NCBI RefSeq assembly: GCF_001427785.1
Contig: NZ_LMHM01000001.1
Location: 450,477 to 499,757 of the forward strand
DNA length: 49,281 bases
Source: Lysobacter sp. Root690
GTDB taxonomy: Bacteria; Pseudomonadota; Gammaproteobacteria; Xanthomonadales; Xanthomonadaceae
Direction of reading: 5' to 3'
How positions within the stretch are numbered: position 1 is the stretch's first letter; each line of letters opens with the position of its first letter. Of this stretch, positions 34,473 through 43,355 are shown piece after piece. The notes below the pieces were generated by a model that searched no databases, was not told the DNA's origin, and was given only the letters and a program-made list of their open reading frames with translations. The translations under genes were made by a program, and so were the position numbers.

Positions 34473-35003
34473 ATGATCCTCGCCGTCGACGTCCAGTACC
34501 GCGAAACCTCCGCCACCGTCGCCGGCGTCTTGTTCGCTGATTGGGGTGATGCGCAAGCGATCGCGTCGCACACCTTGGTCTGCGAGGACATCGCCGAGTA
34601 CGTGCCCGGCGAGTTCTATCGGCGCGAACTGCCATGCATCCTGCGCTTGCTCGATACCCTGGCGGCGGTGACGATCGATTGCATCGCGATCGACGGCTAC
34701 GTCTGGCTCGGCGCCGAACAACGCCCCGGGCTCGGCGCGCATCTGCGCGACGCGCTGCACGAGCGCGTGCCGGTGGTCGGCATCGCCAAGACTTATTACG
34801 CGGGCACGCCGGCCGCGGCCGAAGTGCGGCGCGGCGGCAGCGATCGACCGTTGTATGTATCGGCCGCCGGCATGGCGCTGGACGAGGCGCGCGCCGCGGT
34901 CGCGCGGATGAGCGGCGGCCATCGGATTCCGGATTTGCTCAAGCAGGTCGACCGGCTGGCGCGCGGGCTGGATGCGCCGGTGCCAGTGAAACCGTCGCGC
35001 TAG
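34473..35003 (+). CDS. Short endonuclease V-like protein
   Basis: A 176-residue protein of the endonuclease V superfamily, much shorter than E. coli Nfi (about 223). Visible conserved residues are D6 (AVDVQY), Y43 and E52 in EYVPGEFYRRELP, D74 in IAIDGYVWLG, and K106 in VGIAKT, matching active-site positions of deoxyinosine-cleaving enzymes. The histidine following the DG motif in canonical members is not present (G80). It is probably a nuclease acting on inosine in DNA or RNA, but it lacks some substrate-contact elements. It starts 128 bp after the transporter gene and is followed by a gene-poor stretch. Confidence 0.85.
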   Translation: MILAVDVQYRETSATVAGVLFADWGDAQAIASHTLVCEDIAEYVPGEFYRRELPCILRLLDTLAAVTIDCIAIDGYVWLGAEQRPGLGAHLRDALHERVPVVGIAKTYYAGTPAAAEVRRGGSDRPLYVSAAGMALDEARAAVARMSGGHRIPDLLKQVDRLARGLDAPVPVKPSR

Positions 35004-35374
35004 CGCCCACGGCACTTCACGGACGCTGACGGCGCTCGTCGTGCGCGCTGCGCAAGCGGGGCGCGACTTCGCGGAACGGCCTTCAGCCCGGATGCCTTCG
35101 CTCAGGCCGCCTCGCCATCGTCCGTCCGCTGATCGCGGCGAGGAATTTCTGACCACCCCAGCTGCGCGGACCTCGGAAATCGGTGCATCCGGCCCAGGCT
35201 CCACTCAACCGCGATGCTCTGCCCCGAACGGATGTCGCCAAGTCGGGGGTGCGACGCCGTCCGCACATCCACCCAGAGCCACGCTCTTCCACAACCCGGC
35301 ACAACCCGGTGCCCGCTCGGGCCGGTCGCCGCGCGTCACCCATTCAGCAGGGCGCCGCGCGCTAAAATGCGCGC
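35004..35374. other. Intergenic region before the HAD gene
   Basis: About 371 bases with no supported gene. A GCTAAAATGC stretch at 35361-35370 close to the HAD start could be a -10 region. Nothing else is recognised. Confidence 0.5.
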
Positions 35375-36091
35375 ATGAGCTTACCCATCCGCGCCATCAC
35401 CCTCGATCTCGACGACACCATCTGGCCCATCGCTCCGGTCATGATCCGGGCCGAGAACGTGCTCGTCGACTGGCTGCGCGAGCATGCGCCGCGCACCGCC
35501 GAACGCTATCCGGCCCAGGCCATGCGCGAGCTGCGCGACCGCATCGCCGTGCAGCGGCCGGACCTGGCCCACGATTTCACCGAACAGCGCCGGCTGACCC
35601 TGGAGCACATGCTGCGCGACTCCGGCGACGACACCGCGCTGGCCGCGGCCGCGTTCGACGTGTTCTTCGCCGCGCGCTGCGAGGTCGAGCACTACGCCGA
35701 CAGCGAGCACGCGCTCGCGCGTCTGGCCGCGCGGCTGCCGCTGGCGGCCTTGACCAACGGCAACGCCGACCTGCACCGGATCGGGCTGATGCCGCTGTTC
35801 CGCTTCCAGCTCGGCGCGCGCGAACACGGCCGGGCCAAGCCCGATCCCAGCATCTTCCACGCCGCCTGCGCGCGCCTGGATGTGGAACCGGCGCAGGTGC
35901 TGCACGTCGGCGACGACATCGAGATGGACGTGATCGGCGGCGCCCAGGCCGGCCTGCGCACCTGCTGGATCAATCGCGAACATAGAAGCTGGCCGCAGGA
36001 ACACGCGCGTCCGGACCTGGAATTCACCACCCTTGCCGAGCTGGCCGACTGGCTGGACGCGGCGCACCGCACGGACACCGCCACCGCATGA
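35375..36091 (+). CDS. HAD-family hydrolase
   Basis: A 238-residue cytosolic phosphatase of the haloacid dehalogenase superfamily, YigB-like. The motif I D11-L-D13-D-T, motif II LTNGN (about 125-129), motif III lysine in GRAKPDPSIF (about 152-161) and motif IV GDDIEMD (about 178-184) are intact, and an alpha-helical cap lies between motifs I and II. Phosphate esters are the expected substrates, not identifiable. Its stop overlaps the aminopeptidase start (ATGA), so the two are translationally coupled. Confidence 0.9.
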   Translation: MSLPIRAITLDLDDTIWPIAPVMIRAENVLVDWLREHAPRTAERYPAQAMRELRDRIAVQRPDLAHDFTEQRRLTLEHMLRDSGDDTALAAAAFDVFFAARCEVEHYADSEHALARLAARLPLAALTNGNADLHRIGLMPLFRFQLGAREHGRAKPDPSIFHAACARLDVEPAQVLHVGDDIEMDVIGGAQAGLRTCWINREHRSWPQEHARPDLEFTTLAELADWLDAAHRTDTATA

Positions 36092-37470
36092 CTCTGCCCC
36101 TGGGTTTCACCTCCGATGCCGGCGACGCGCTGCCGCTGGCCCTGGTTCGCCGCGCCTCGTTCGATAGCTGGCGCGCGACGCTGAGCGAGTCGGCCGCGGC
36201 CTGGGTCGACGCGCAGGGCTTCGACGCCTCGCCCGGCACCGTGCTGACCCTGCCCGACGGCAACGGCCGCATCGCCTCGGCGGCGCTCGGCATCGGCGAC
36301 CCGCGCGATCCGTTCTCCTACGGCCACGCCCCGTTCGCGCTGCCGCAGCGCGACTGGCAGGTCGGCGGCGAAGACGACGAGGCCAGCGTGAGCGCGCTGC
36401 GCATCGGCTGGGGCCTGGGCAGCTATCGCTTCAGCCGTTACAAGACGCCGATGCGAGCGCCGGCGCGACTGGTCGTCGACGCCGCGCTCGAAGGCGATGA
36501 GAGCTTCGACCTGATCGCCGCCTGCGTGCGCGTGCGCGATCTGATCAACACCCCGACCGAGCACATGGGCCCGGCCGAACTCGAAGCGGTCGCGCGCGAA
36601 ATCGCGCTGCGCTTCCACGCGGACATCGAGGTGATCACCGGCGATGCGCTGATCGAACAGAACTTCCCCGCGATCCACGCGGTCGGCCGCGCCTCGCACC
36701 GCGCGCCGCGACTGATCGCGCTGCGCTGGGGCGACCTGGCGCATCCGCATATCGCGCTGGTCGGCAAGGGCGTGTGCTTCGACACCGGCGGCCTCGACCT
36801 CAAGCCGGCCGACGGCATGCGCTGGATGAAGAAGGACATGGGCGGCGCCGCGCACGCGATCGCGCTGGCCGAACTGATCATGGCGCGCAAGCTGCCGCTG
36901 CGGATCACCTTGCTGGTGCCGGCGGTGGAAAACTCGATCGGCCCGGACGCGTTCCGTCCCGGCGAAGTCATCGCCACCCGTCAGGGCATCAGCGTGGAGA
37001 TCGACAACACCGACGCCGAAGGCCGGGTGATCCTGTGCGACGCGCTGACCTACGCCGGCGAACAAAAACCGGTCTGGCTGCTGGACTTCGCCACCCTGAC
37101 CGGCGCGGCGCGGATCGCGCTGGGCCCGGATCTGCCGGCGCTGTTCACCAACCAGGATGCGATCGCGGTGCAGTGGCTCGAAGCCGGCCAGCGCCAGCGC
37201 GACCCGCTGTGGCGCATGCCGCTGTGGCGTCCGTACCTGCGTTACCTGACCAGCAACATCGCCGACCTCGCCAACGCCGGGCCGTCGAAGATGGCCGGCT
37301 CGGTGACCGCGGCGCTGTACCTGGAGCGTTTCGTCCCCGCCGACCTGCCGTGGGCGCATCTGGACGTGTACAGCTGGAACGACGCCGACCGCCCCGGCCG
37401 CCCGGCCGGCGGCGAAGCGCAGGGCCTGCGCGCGGCCTACGCCATGCTCAAGGCGCACGCGAGCGAGTGA
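36088..37470 (+). CDS. M17 leucyl aminopeptidase family protein
   Basis: A 460-residue cytoplasmic zinc/manganese aminopeptidase of family M17. The metal-binding signature N307-T-D-A-E-G-R313 and the FDTGGLDLKPADGM and KKDMGG stretches (about 230-252) hold the usual lysine, aspartates, glutamate and arginine. The N-terminal domain (about 1-165) is the variable macro-like part. It removes N-terminal residues from peptides and may also bind DNA like PepA, but that is not indicated here. Translationally coupled to the HAD gene. Confidence 0.93.
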   Translation: MTLPLGFTSDAGDALPLALVRRASFDSWRATLSESAAAWVDAQGFDASPGTVLTLPDGNGRIASAALGIGDPRDPFSYGHAPFALPQRDWQVGGEDDEASVSALRIGWGLGSYRFSRYKTPMRAPARLVVDAALEGDESFDLIAACVRVRDLINTPTEHMGPAELEAVAREIALRFHADIEVITGDALIEQNFPAIHAVGRASHRAPRLIALRWGDLAHPHIALVGKGVCFDTGGLDLKPADGMRWMKKDMGGAAHAIALAELIMARKLPLRITLLVPAVENSIGPDAFRPGEVIATRQGISVEIDNTDAEGRVILCDALTYAGEQKPVWLLDFATLTGAARIALGPDLPALFTNQDAIAVQWLEAGQRQRDPLWRMPLWRPYLRYLTSNIADLANAGPSKMAGSVTAALYLERFVPADLPWAHLDVYSWNDADRPGRPAGGEAQGLRAAYAMLKAHASE

Positions 37471-37605
37471 TCGATCGGACGCTTCGAACGCAATCGCAGG
37501 CATCGGCGGTGATCAGGTACTGATCGGGCCGATGTCCGATTGGCTCCGTCGATCGCTCATGCGCAGCCACGACCCGCCGCTTCGCCCGCACAGGACCCGA
37601 CCGAC

Positions 37606-38214
37606 ATGAAAGCGCTGCTGATGTTTTCCGCGATGGCCTTATCGAGTAGTTCTGTGGCTGGCAGCACGGTGACCGGCGGCGCCGCGGCCGCCGACAGCGC
37701 GGCGGCGAACCCGCCGCGCTCGATCACGATCCAGTCGCCGAACCCGCTGCCCGACGACGGCCGCATCAGTGTGTTCCTGGCCGGCAGCATCGACATGGGC
37801 GGCTCGGTCGACTGGCAGGCGCAGGTCGCGCGCGAACTGGCCGATGAGGGCGTGGTCCTGCTCAACCCGCGCCGCGACGACTGGAACCCGGCCTGGAAGC
37901 CCAGCGCCGACGAACCCGAATTCCGCCGCCAGGTCGAATGGGAACTGGCCGCGCTGCAGCGCGCGGACGTAATCGCGATGTATTTCGTGCCCGGCTCGCA
38001 AAGCCCGGTGACCTTGCTGGAACTGGGCCTGCACGCCGGCTCGGGCAAGTTGCTGCTGGCCTGTCCGGACGGGTTCTGGCGCAAGGGCAATGTCGATATC
38101 ACCGCCGACCGCTACCACGTGCCGCGTTTCGAATCGCTGCCGGCCCTGGTCGCGGCGGTGCGCGAGCGGGTGGAACGGCTGCGTCGCGCGCGCGCCGGCG
38201 CCGGCCCAGGCTGA
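37606..38214 (+). CDS. Nucleoside 2-deoxyribosyltransferase-like protein with possible export leader
   Basis: About 202 residues from the ATG at 37606. The part from residue 37 (RSITIQSPNPLP) onwards, with VFLAGSID, LLNPRRDDWNP, QVEWELAALQRADVIAMYF and SPVTLLELGLH, matches the nucleoside 2-deoxyribosyltransferase-like family. The acidic residues (ID, EWE, LLELG) fit its catalytic set. Unusually, about 35 residues precede this core, of which the first 20 (MKALLMFSAMALSSSSVAGS) look like a signal peptide. An alternative ATG at 37540 adds 22 residues and is less convincing. It may be secreted, or the true start could be nearer residue 37. Neither start has a strong ribosome site. Confidence 0.72.
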   Translation: MKALLMFSAMALSSSSVAGSTVTGGAAAADSAAANPPRSITIQSPNPLPDDGRISVFLAGSIDMGGSVDWQAQVARELADEGVVLLNPRRDDWNPAWKPSADEPEFRRQVEWELAALQRADVIAMYFVPGSQSPVTLLELGLHAGSGKLLLACPDGFWRKGNVDITADRYHVPRFESLPALVAAVRERVERLRRARAGAGPG

Positions 38215-38550
38215 AGCAGGCAACGGATCGGCGTCGCCGCTCCGTCTACCGATCCGGCGGCCCCAGACTGTAGGAGCTGCGCCCAGGCGTGACCGCCCAA
38301 AAGCCACCTGTGCATCTAGGCACACTCCCCGTGTCCTGCGCCGCCCCCTGCCCCCGTTCAACCCGTTCGACTCGGTGATCGCCGGCTCGGGGCTGGCATC
38401 TGCGATCGCCTTGCCGCAAAATGTGATTTGTGGCACATAACAAGTGCTATGCAAGTCACTAACGGCACCCGGGTCGATCGGGGCCGGGGCGGCCAGGCAG
38501 CGACAGCGCGCCCAAACCTTCGTAGTAAGGCTCGTTCAACAGGGGATTTC
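38215..38550. other. Intergenic region upstream of first DUF11 gene
   Basis: About 336 bases. It holds one arm (ACTGTAGGAGCTGCGC, 38267-38282) of the repeat seen complete at 43086-43193, and the CRP/Clp-like site at 38422-38437. No gene. Confidence 0.6.
38422..38437. promoter_or_regulatory. CRP/Clp-type operator
   Basis: TGTGA-N6-GCACA, matching the CRP/Clp consensus TGTGA-N6-TCACA in nine of ten positions. It lies 114 bp upstream of the DUF11 gene start. In Xanthomonadaceae the CRP-like protein Clp uses this consensus and controls secreted products. The site is seen; binding is inferred. Confidence 0.45.
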
Positions 38551-40665
38551 ATGAATCGCTTGATCCGTTTCGGCCGCCAGGCCGGTCTGGCGCTGTGTGC
38601 CTGCGCGCTCGCCCTGAGCGGCGGCGCGTATGCCGCCAACGCCACCAGCCAGCAAGTCGCCAACCCGACCGGCGGCGTGCTCGCCAACGGTTCCGACGGC
38701 CTGCGGGTGACCTGGGGCAGCAACAGCCAGTTCCAGGTCCGGCTCAGCAATGCCGATCAGGTCTATAACGCCAACGCCACGCCGACCGCCGGCACCTTGT
38801 ACAACGGCGTGTACCTGCGCGTGGATCGCGGCACCAACGCCACCACCCGCGTCTACACCAACGCCAACAACGCCGCCGGCGTTCCGTTCGCGCTGTTCAC
38901 CCAGGTGTCGCAATCCGCGCTCAGCGGCACCGGCAGCGCCGCGTCGCCGTATGAAGTGACCACGGTGTTGCAACCGTCCGTCGCCGCCGACAACGCGATG
39001 CGGGTCACCATCGTCGACCGCTACATCACCCCGCAGGCGTGGTTCACCCGCCGGGTCACGCTCAGCGGCATGCCCGCCACGGGCGCGACGATCAAGTTCT
39101 ATCAGAACGTCGACACCTACCTGCAGGGCGGCGACAACGGGCCGGGCTTCATGCGCACCAGCCCGGGCAACAACACCGGCCGGCCGGACCTGGTCGGCGT
39201 GATCAAGAACGATCAGTTCGAAGCGCTGTGGTGGGAGCCGTCCTCGGGCACGCCGAACTGGGACCGCTACTTCAGCGCGACCTACAGCCAGGCGCAGTCG
39301 CTGGTCTGCAACGGCACCGTGACCACGACCAACCCCTGCGTCAGCGCCGCCAGCAACGCCAACGCCGGCAACCTCAACAACAATATCGACACCAACAACG
39401 CCACCGACAACGGCATGGCCGCGCAGTGGAACGTGCCAGCCGGCACGACGACCTACGATATCGAATATCGCGTGACCTTCGCGGTCAGCTCGGTCGACCT
39501 GACCAAGGAATTCGCCCCGACCACCATCAACACCGGCGGCGTGTCCACCCTGACCTTCAATCTGGCCAACAAGAGCGTCAACACGACCTCCAGCATCAAC
39601 TTCGTCGACACCCTGCCGGCCAACGTGGTGGTCGCGCCGACCCCGAACATCCGCACCAACTGCGCGGCCGGCGGTACCCTCGGCACCGCGTTCCCGGCCG
39701 GCATGACCGTCACCGCGGTCGCCGGCAGCGGTTCGATCGCGGTCAACGGGGGCCGGGTCAACGGCGCCGGCGCGGTCGGCGGCCAGCTCGCCTGCCAGAT
39801 CACGGTCAACGTCACCTCCAACACGGTCGGCGTGTACCACAACACCAACGCCAGCATCAGCGGCACCAACAATCTGGTGAATCTGGTCGCCGACGAAGTG
39901 CTGACCGTGGTCCAGCCGCAGCTGACCGCGAGCAAGACGGTCAGCGGCACGCTCGCCGCCGGCCAGGCCGGCGCGGCCGCCGACGGCTACTTCGCGATCG
40001 GTCTGCAGAACACCGGCGGCGGCCCGACCACCGGCGCGATCACCATCGTCGACACCCTGCCGGCCGGTTTCAGCCTGGTCTCGGCTTCGAGCGCGCAAGG
40101 CACGGTGGCCTGCGGCACCCTGCCGGCGACCGGCACGGTGACCTGCACCTTCACCCCGAGCGCGCCGATCGCCGCCGGCGCCAGCGCCAGCGTGCGCTTG
40201 AACGTGGCGATCGCCGCGACCGCCACCGGCACCCCGACCAACACCGTCGCGGTGGCCGGCGGCGGCGACCCCGATCCGCTGCCGACCTGCCCCGCCGCGG
40301 GCAATCCGCAGTGCGCGCAGGTCCCCGCGCCGATCGCGGTCAACATCGCCCTGAGCCTGGTCAAGGGCGAAGTCGGCAACGCCACCACCTACACCCCGGG
40401 CGGCGCCACGACCTACACCCTGCGCGCCTGCAACCTCACCGGCCCGGCCGTGGCCAACGGCGCCACGGTCAACGACCCGCTGCCCAATGGCGTGACCCTG
40501 AGCGGCCCGTGGACTTGCGCCGGCACCGGCGGCGGCACCTGCGCGGCCAGCGGCGGCGCGGCCGGCGGCAATAGCGTGCAGCTGACCGGGGTGGTCCTGC
40601 CGGTCGGCGCCTGCGTCAACGTGCAGGTGCCGGTGAATTTCAGCCCGAACCCGGGCGCTTACTGA
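38551..40665 (+). CDS. Secreted DUF11-type repeat protein
   Basis: A 704-residue exported protein. The signal peptide covers residues 1-29 (LCACALALSGGAYA). A large N-terminal region (about 30-305) of beta-rich, asparagine/threonine-rich sequence is followed by an Ig-like domain of the DUF7933/DUF11 type (about 308-450), a DUF11 domain (about 455-585, with IVDTLPAGF), and a terminal DUF11-like module (about 600-704, with LVKGEVGNATTYTPGG and VNDPLPNGVTLSGPWTC). The protein stops at NPGAY, before the last DUF11 strand. AGGGGA precedes the ATG at 38551. A Clp-type site and a repeat arm lie upstream; a terminator follows. Surface or extracellular role is likely; partner is the next gene. Confidence 0.85.
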   Translation: MNRLIRFGRQAGLALCACALALSGGAYAANATSQQVANPTGGVLANGSDGLRVTWGSNSQFQVRLSNADQVYNANATPTAGTLYNGVYLRVDRGTNATTRVYTNANNAAGVPFALFTQVSQSALSGTGSAASPYEVTTVLQPSVAADNAMRVTIVDRYITPQAWFTRRVTLSGMPATGATIKFYQNVDTYLQGGDNGPGFMRTSPGNNTGRPDLVGVIKNDQFEALWWEPSSGTPNWDRYFSATYSQAQSLVCNGTVTTTNPCVSAASNANAGNLNNNIDTNNATDNGMAAQWNVPAGTTTYDIEYRVTFAVSSVDLTKEFAPTTINTGGVSTLTFNLANKSVNTTSSINFVDTLPANVVVAPTPNIRTNCAAGGTLGTAFPAGMTVTAVAGSGSIAVNGGRVNGAGAVGGQLACQITVNVTSNTVGVYHNTNASISGTNNLVNLVADEVLTVVQPQLTASKTVSGTLAAGQAGAAADGYFAIGLQNTGGGPTTGAITIVDTLPAGFSLVSASSAQGTVACGTLPATGTVTCTFTPSAPIAAGASASVRLNVAIAATATGTPTNTVAVAGGGDPDPLPTCPAAGNPQCAQVPAPIAVNIALSLVKGEVGNATTYTPGGATTYTLRACNLTGPAVANGATVNDPLPNGVTLSGPWTCAGTGGGTCAASGGAAGGNSVQLTGVVLPVGACVNVQVPVNFSPNPGAY

Positions 40666-40997
40666 CCGACCCGCCCCGCCCCAGCGTCCAAGCGATCCCT
40701 AAACGACCCGTCCGGCGCAAGCCGGGCGGGTTTTTTGTCGTATTTGTGTGCCAATAGCCACTTATGCACGTAGACATAAACACCCGAAAAGAGTCTTTTA
40801 TGCGGCTAGCTTTGCGGGCGGTTTCGAGCGATAGCGCTACCCATCACTAATTTGTCCGCACATCGGCACAGATTACGTAAGCGACTAAGGGGCATGAATC
40901 CGTATCGGGTGTGTCCCACGTAGAGTGAAACGGCACTGCATTCCACAGGGGCCCTCGCTGGACGCGAGGTCTGCACTGCGTCACTCGGGGATAGGAC
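40666..40997. other. Intergenic region between the DUF11 genes
   Basis: About 332 bases with the terminator at 40707-40736. It is AT-richer at 40735-40820 and contains a TTATGCACGT stretch resembling CTATGCAAGT upstream of the first DUF11 gene (near 38447), a possible shared regulatory motif. No gene. Confidence 0.5.
40707..40736 (+). terminator. Terminator of the first DUF11 gene
   Basis: A 10-bp stem (40707-40716 with 40721-40730, one G-T pair), GCAA loop and six T residues, 42 bp after the stop codon. Confidence 0.88.
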
Positions 40998-43040
40998 ATG
41001 GGGATCGAAGCGGGTATTCAGCGGTCTGGGCGCCGTATCGCATTGCTGGCCCTGTGCGCCGGCCTGGCCGCGTGGAGCGCCGGGGCCAACGCGGCGCAGG
41101 TCCACAATGCCACCGCCACCGGCACCATCGGCTTCAACAGCGCCTCAACCAAGCCGTATCCGTCGACGCTGACCACGACCTATACGGTCACCGGCGCCAA
41201 CGTCCAGATCGTCGCCAACAACGTGCCGATCACCACCCTGGGCGGCGCCACCGCGGCGATGTTCACCCCGAACGTGCCGACCACGACCACCGGCATCCAG
41301 ATGCAGACCGTCGGCGCGGCCTGCAACTTCGCCAACAACGCAGCGACCACGGTCGCCTGCCCGAACATCGGCACCCTGACGATCGGCTTCAGCCGGCCGG
41401 TCACCAATCCGACCGTGCACTTCCTCGGCCTGGGCAGCGTGCGCAGCATCACCGGCGATACGGTCACCATCACCGCCGCGCGTCCCGTCCACGCCATCGC
41501 CAGCTCGGTCCCGGCCGGCGCGACCATGACCCTGCTGGGCGGCGCGGTGAACCTGCAGACCCTGGGCGGCGGCACCTCGCTGGACCTGGTCAACACGACC
41601 TACAACGGCACCAACTGCACCGCGATCGCGCCCCCGGCCACCCAGCTCGCCGGCTGCGGCAGCGTGCGCATCAACGGCACGGTGACCTCGGTGACCTTCA
41701 ACGTCGGCATCTCCGGCACCCGCAACGTCTTCAACGCCACCATCGGCAACGCGCTCGGCGATGACGGCTACATGGTCACCACCAGCGTCGACGAAGACTT
41801 CGGCGACGCCCCGGCCAGCTACGACGCGGGCGTGGCGGCGAGCCACATCGTCGACGGCATCCGCCTGGGCGGCAGCGTCGACGTCGACAACCCCAACGTG
41901 TTCAACGACACGCCCGCGGTCACCCCGAGCCCGAACGCGGTCGCGGTCGGCGCCGACAACAACGGCGCGGCCGGCGACGGCGCCGACGAAGACGGTCTGA
42001 CCACGCCGCTGGCGACCCTGCACACCGGCCTGATCGGCCAGGCCTACGCGCTGACCCCGAGCCTGAGCGGCAGCACCGCCGCCGGCACCGTGTGCGGCTG
42101 GATCGACTTCAACCGCAACGGCGTGTTCGAAGGCGGCGAAGGCGTGTGCAACGCCGTGGCGAGCGGCGCGACCACGACAACGCTCAACTGGACCGTGCCG
42201 GTCGCGACCACCGCCGGCCGCAGCTACGTGCGCCTGCGCGCGACCCAGGGCAGCCAGCTCAGCACCGCCACCCCGACCGGCCGCCTCGACAGCGGCGAGG
42301 TCGAGGACTACATGATCGAGATCAAGCCGGTGGTGCGGGTGATCAAACAGCTCAATCCGACCGGCGCCACCGGCCGCTTCGACCTGGGCATCGGCGGCAC
42401 CGCCTTCGCCATCGCCGCCGGCCACAACGGCACCACCAACTTCCGCACGCTGTACCACAACAGCGCGTCGGGGGCGCCCGACCTCACCGTCGCCCAGAAC
42501 ATCGCCACCACGCCGATCACCACCACCGTGGTCGAGGTGCCGACCCCCGCGACCACCGCGCTGTACGTCAGCACCTACGCCTGCGTGAACGGCGCCGGCG
42601 CCACCGTCGCCACCGGCACCGGGACCAGCGTCAACATCACCCTGCCGGTGTCGGTGATCGGCGCGGCCGCGAACGGTCAGGCGCAGGCGGTCACCTGCAC
42701 CTTCACCAACCGGCTGGGCACCAGCGCGCTGTCGATCACCAAGGCCGACGTGCCGACCACCTACACGCCCGGCGGCAGCAGCACCTACACGATCCGCGCC
42801 TGCAACGCGGCCGGCGCCGACCCGGCCGCGGGCGCGACCATCACCGACACCCTGCCCCCAGGCGTGACCTTGAGCGGTCCATGGACCTGCGCCGGCACCG
42901 GCGGCGGCACCTGCTCGGCCGCCAGCGGCGGCGCGGCCGGCGGCAATACCGTCACCCTGACCGCGACGGCGCTGCCAGCCGGCGGCTGCGTCAACATCAC
43001 CGTGCCGGTGAACTTCAGCGCCAATCCCGCCGATTACTGA
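40998..43040 (+). CDS. Secreted GEVED/DUF11-type protein
   Basis: A 680-residue exported protein. Signal peptide ends about residue 33 (SAGANA). The N-terminal third (about 34-255) is beta-rich. A DEDFGDAPASYDAG stretch (about 259-272) begins a domain ending with a GEVED element (S-G-E-V-E-D at about 431-436), a module common in bacterial surface proteins. A C-terminal DUF11-like module (about 580-680) with TYTPGGSSTYTIRAC and GVTLSGPWTC is nearly identical to that of the upstream gene and stops at the same place (NPADY). It is transcribed from its own promoter after a terminator. Two sister surface proteins are therefore adjacent. Confidence 0.85.
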   Translation: MGIEAGIQRSGRRIALLALCAGLAAWSAGANAAQVHNATATGTIGFNSASTKPYPSTLTTTYTVTGANVQIVANNVPITTLGGATAAMFTPNVPTTTTGIQMQTVGAACNFANNAATTVACPNIGTLTIGFSRPVTNPTVHFLGLGSVRSITGDTVTITAARPVHAIASSVPAGATMTLLGGAVNLQTLGGGTSLDLVNTTYNGTNCTAIAPPATQLAGCGSVRINGTVTSVTFNVGISGTRNVFNATIGNALGDDGYMVTTSVDEDFGDAPASYDAGVAASHIVDGIRLGGSVDVDNPNVFNDTPAVTPSPNAVAVGADNNGAAGDGADEDGLTTPLATLHTGLIGQAYALTPSLSGSTAAGTVCGWIDFNRNGVFEGGEGVCNAVASGATTTTLNWTVPVATTAGRSYVRLRATQGSQLSTATPTGRLDSGEVEDYMIEIKPVVRVIKQLNPTGATGRFDLGIGGTAFAIAAGHNGTTNFRTLYHNSASGAPDLTVAQNIATTPITTTVVEVPTPATTALYVSTYACVNGAGATVATGTGTSVNITLPVSVIGAAANGQAQAVTCTFTNRLGTSALSITKADVPTTYTPGGSSTYTIRACNAAGADPAAGATITDTLPPGVTLSGPWTCAGTGGGTCSAASGGAAGGNTVTLTATALPAGGCVNITVPVNFSANPADY

Positions 43041-43355
43041 TCCGGCGGGGTTGGTTGCTACGCACTAACGCCGAGGCCGATCCGACGAAGTCCGACTGCA
43101 GGAGCTGCGCAAGCTGCGACCGCGACATCGCGCTTGCGACGGCTGCTGCGGTACCGCGGTCGCAGCTCGCGCAGCTCCTACAGTCTGGCTTCGAGCCGGC
43201 GCGGGCTGAATGCCGGCGTACGCGCGCGCACCGCGAGTGACACTTGTCATGCAAAACCGTCGACTCAAGGGCTGACAGAAACTGACTTTCAGCAGGTTGG
43301 CGCGCGCCCGCCGGCACGGTCACACTAGGCGCCATCTGGCGTATCGGTTGAGACC
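43041..43355. other. Intergenic region before the MacA-like adaptor
   Basis: About 315 bases, mostly filled by the inverted repeat at 43086-43193. The AT-poor stretch after it must hold the promoter of the exporter operon. No gene. Confidence 0.55.
43086..43193. repeat. Large inverted repeat, 'GTAGGAGCTGCGC' family
   Basis: Core arms 43095-43124 and 43155-43184 are 30 nt long and complementary at 28 positions, with further pairing in the outer nine bases (CGAAG with CTTCG). The loop is about 30 nt. It matches a dispersed repeat common in Xanthomonadaceae; a single arm also lies at 38267-38282. Confidence 0.8.
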
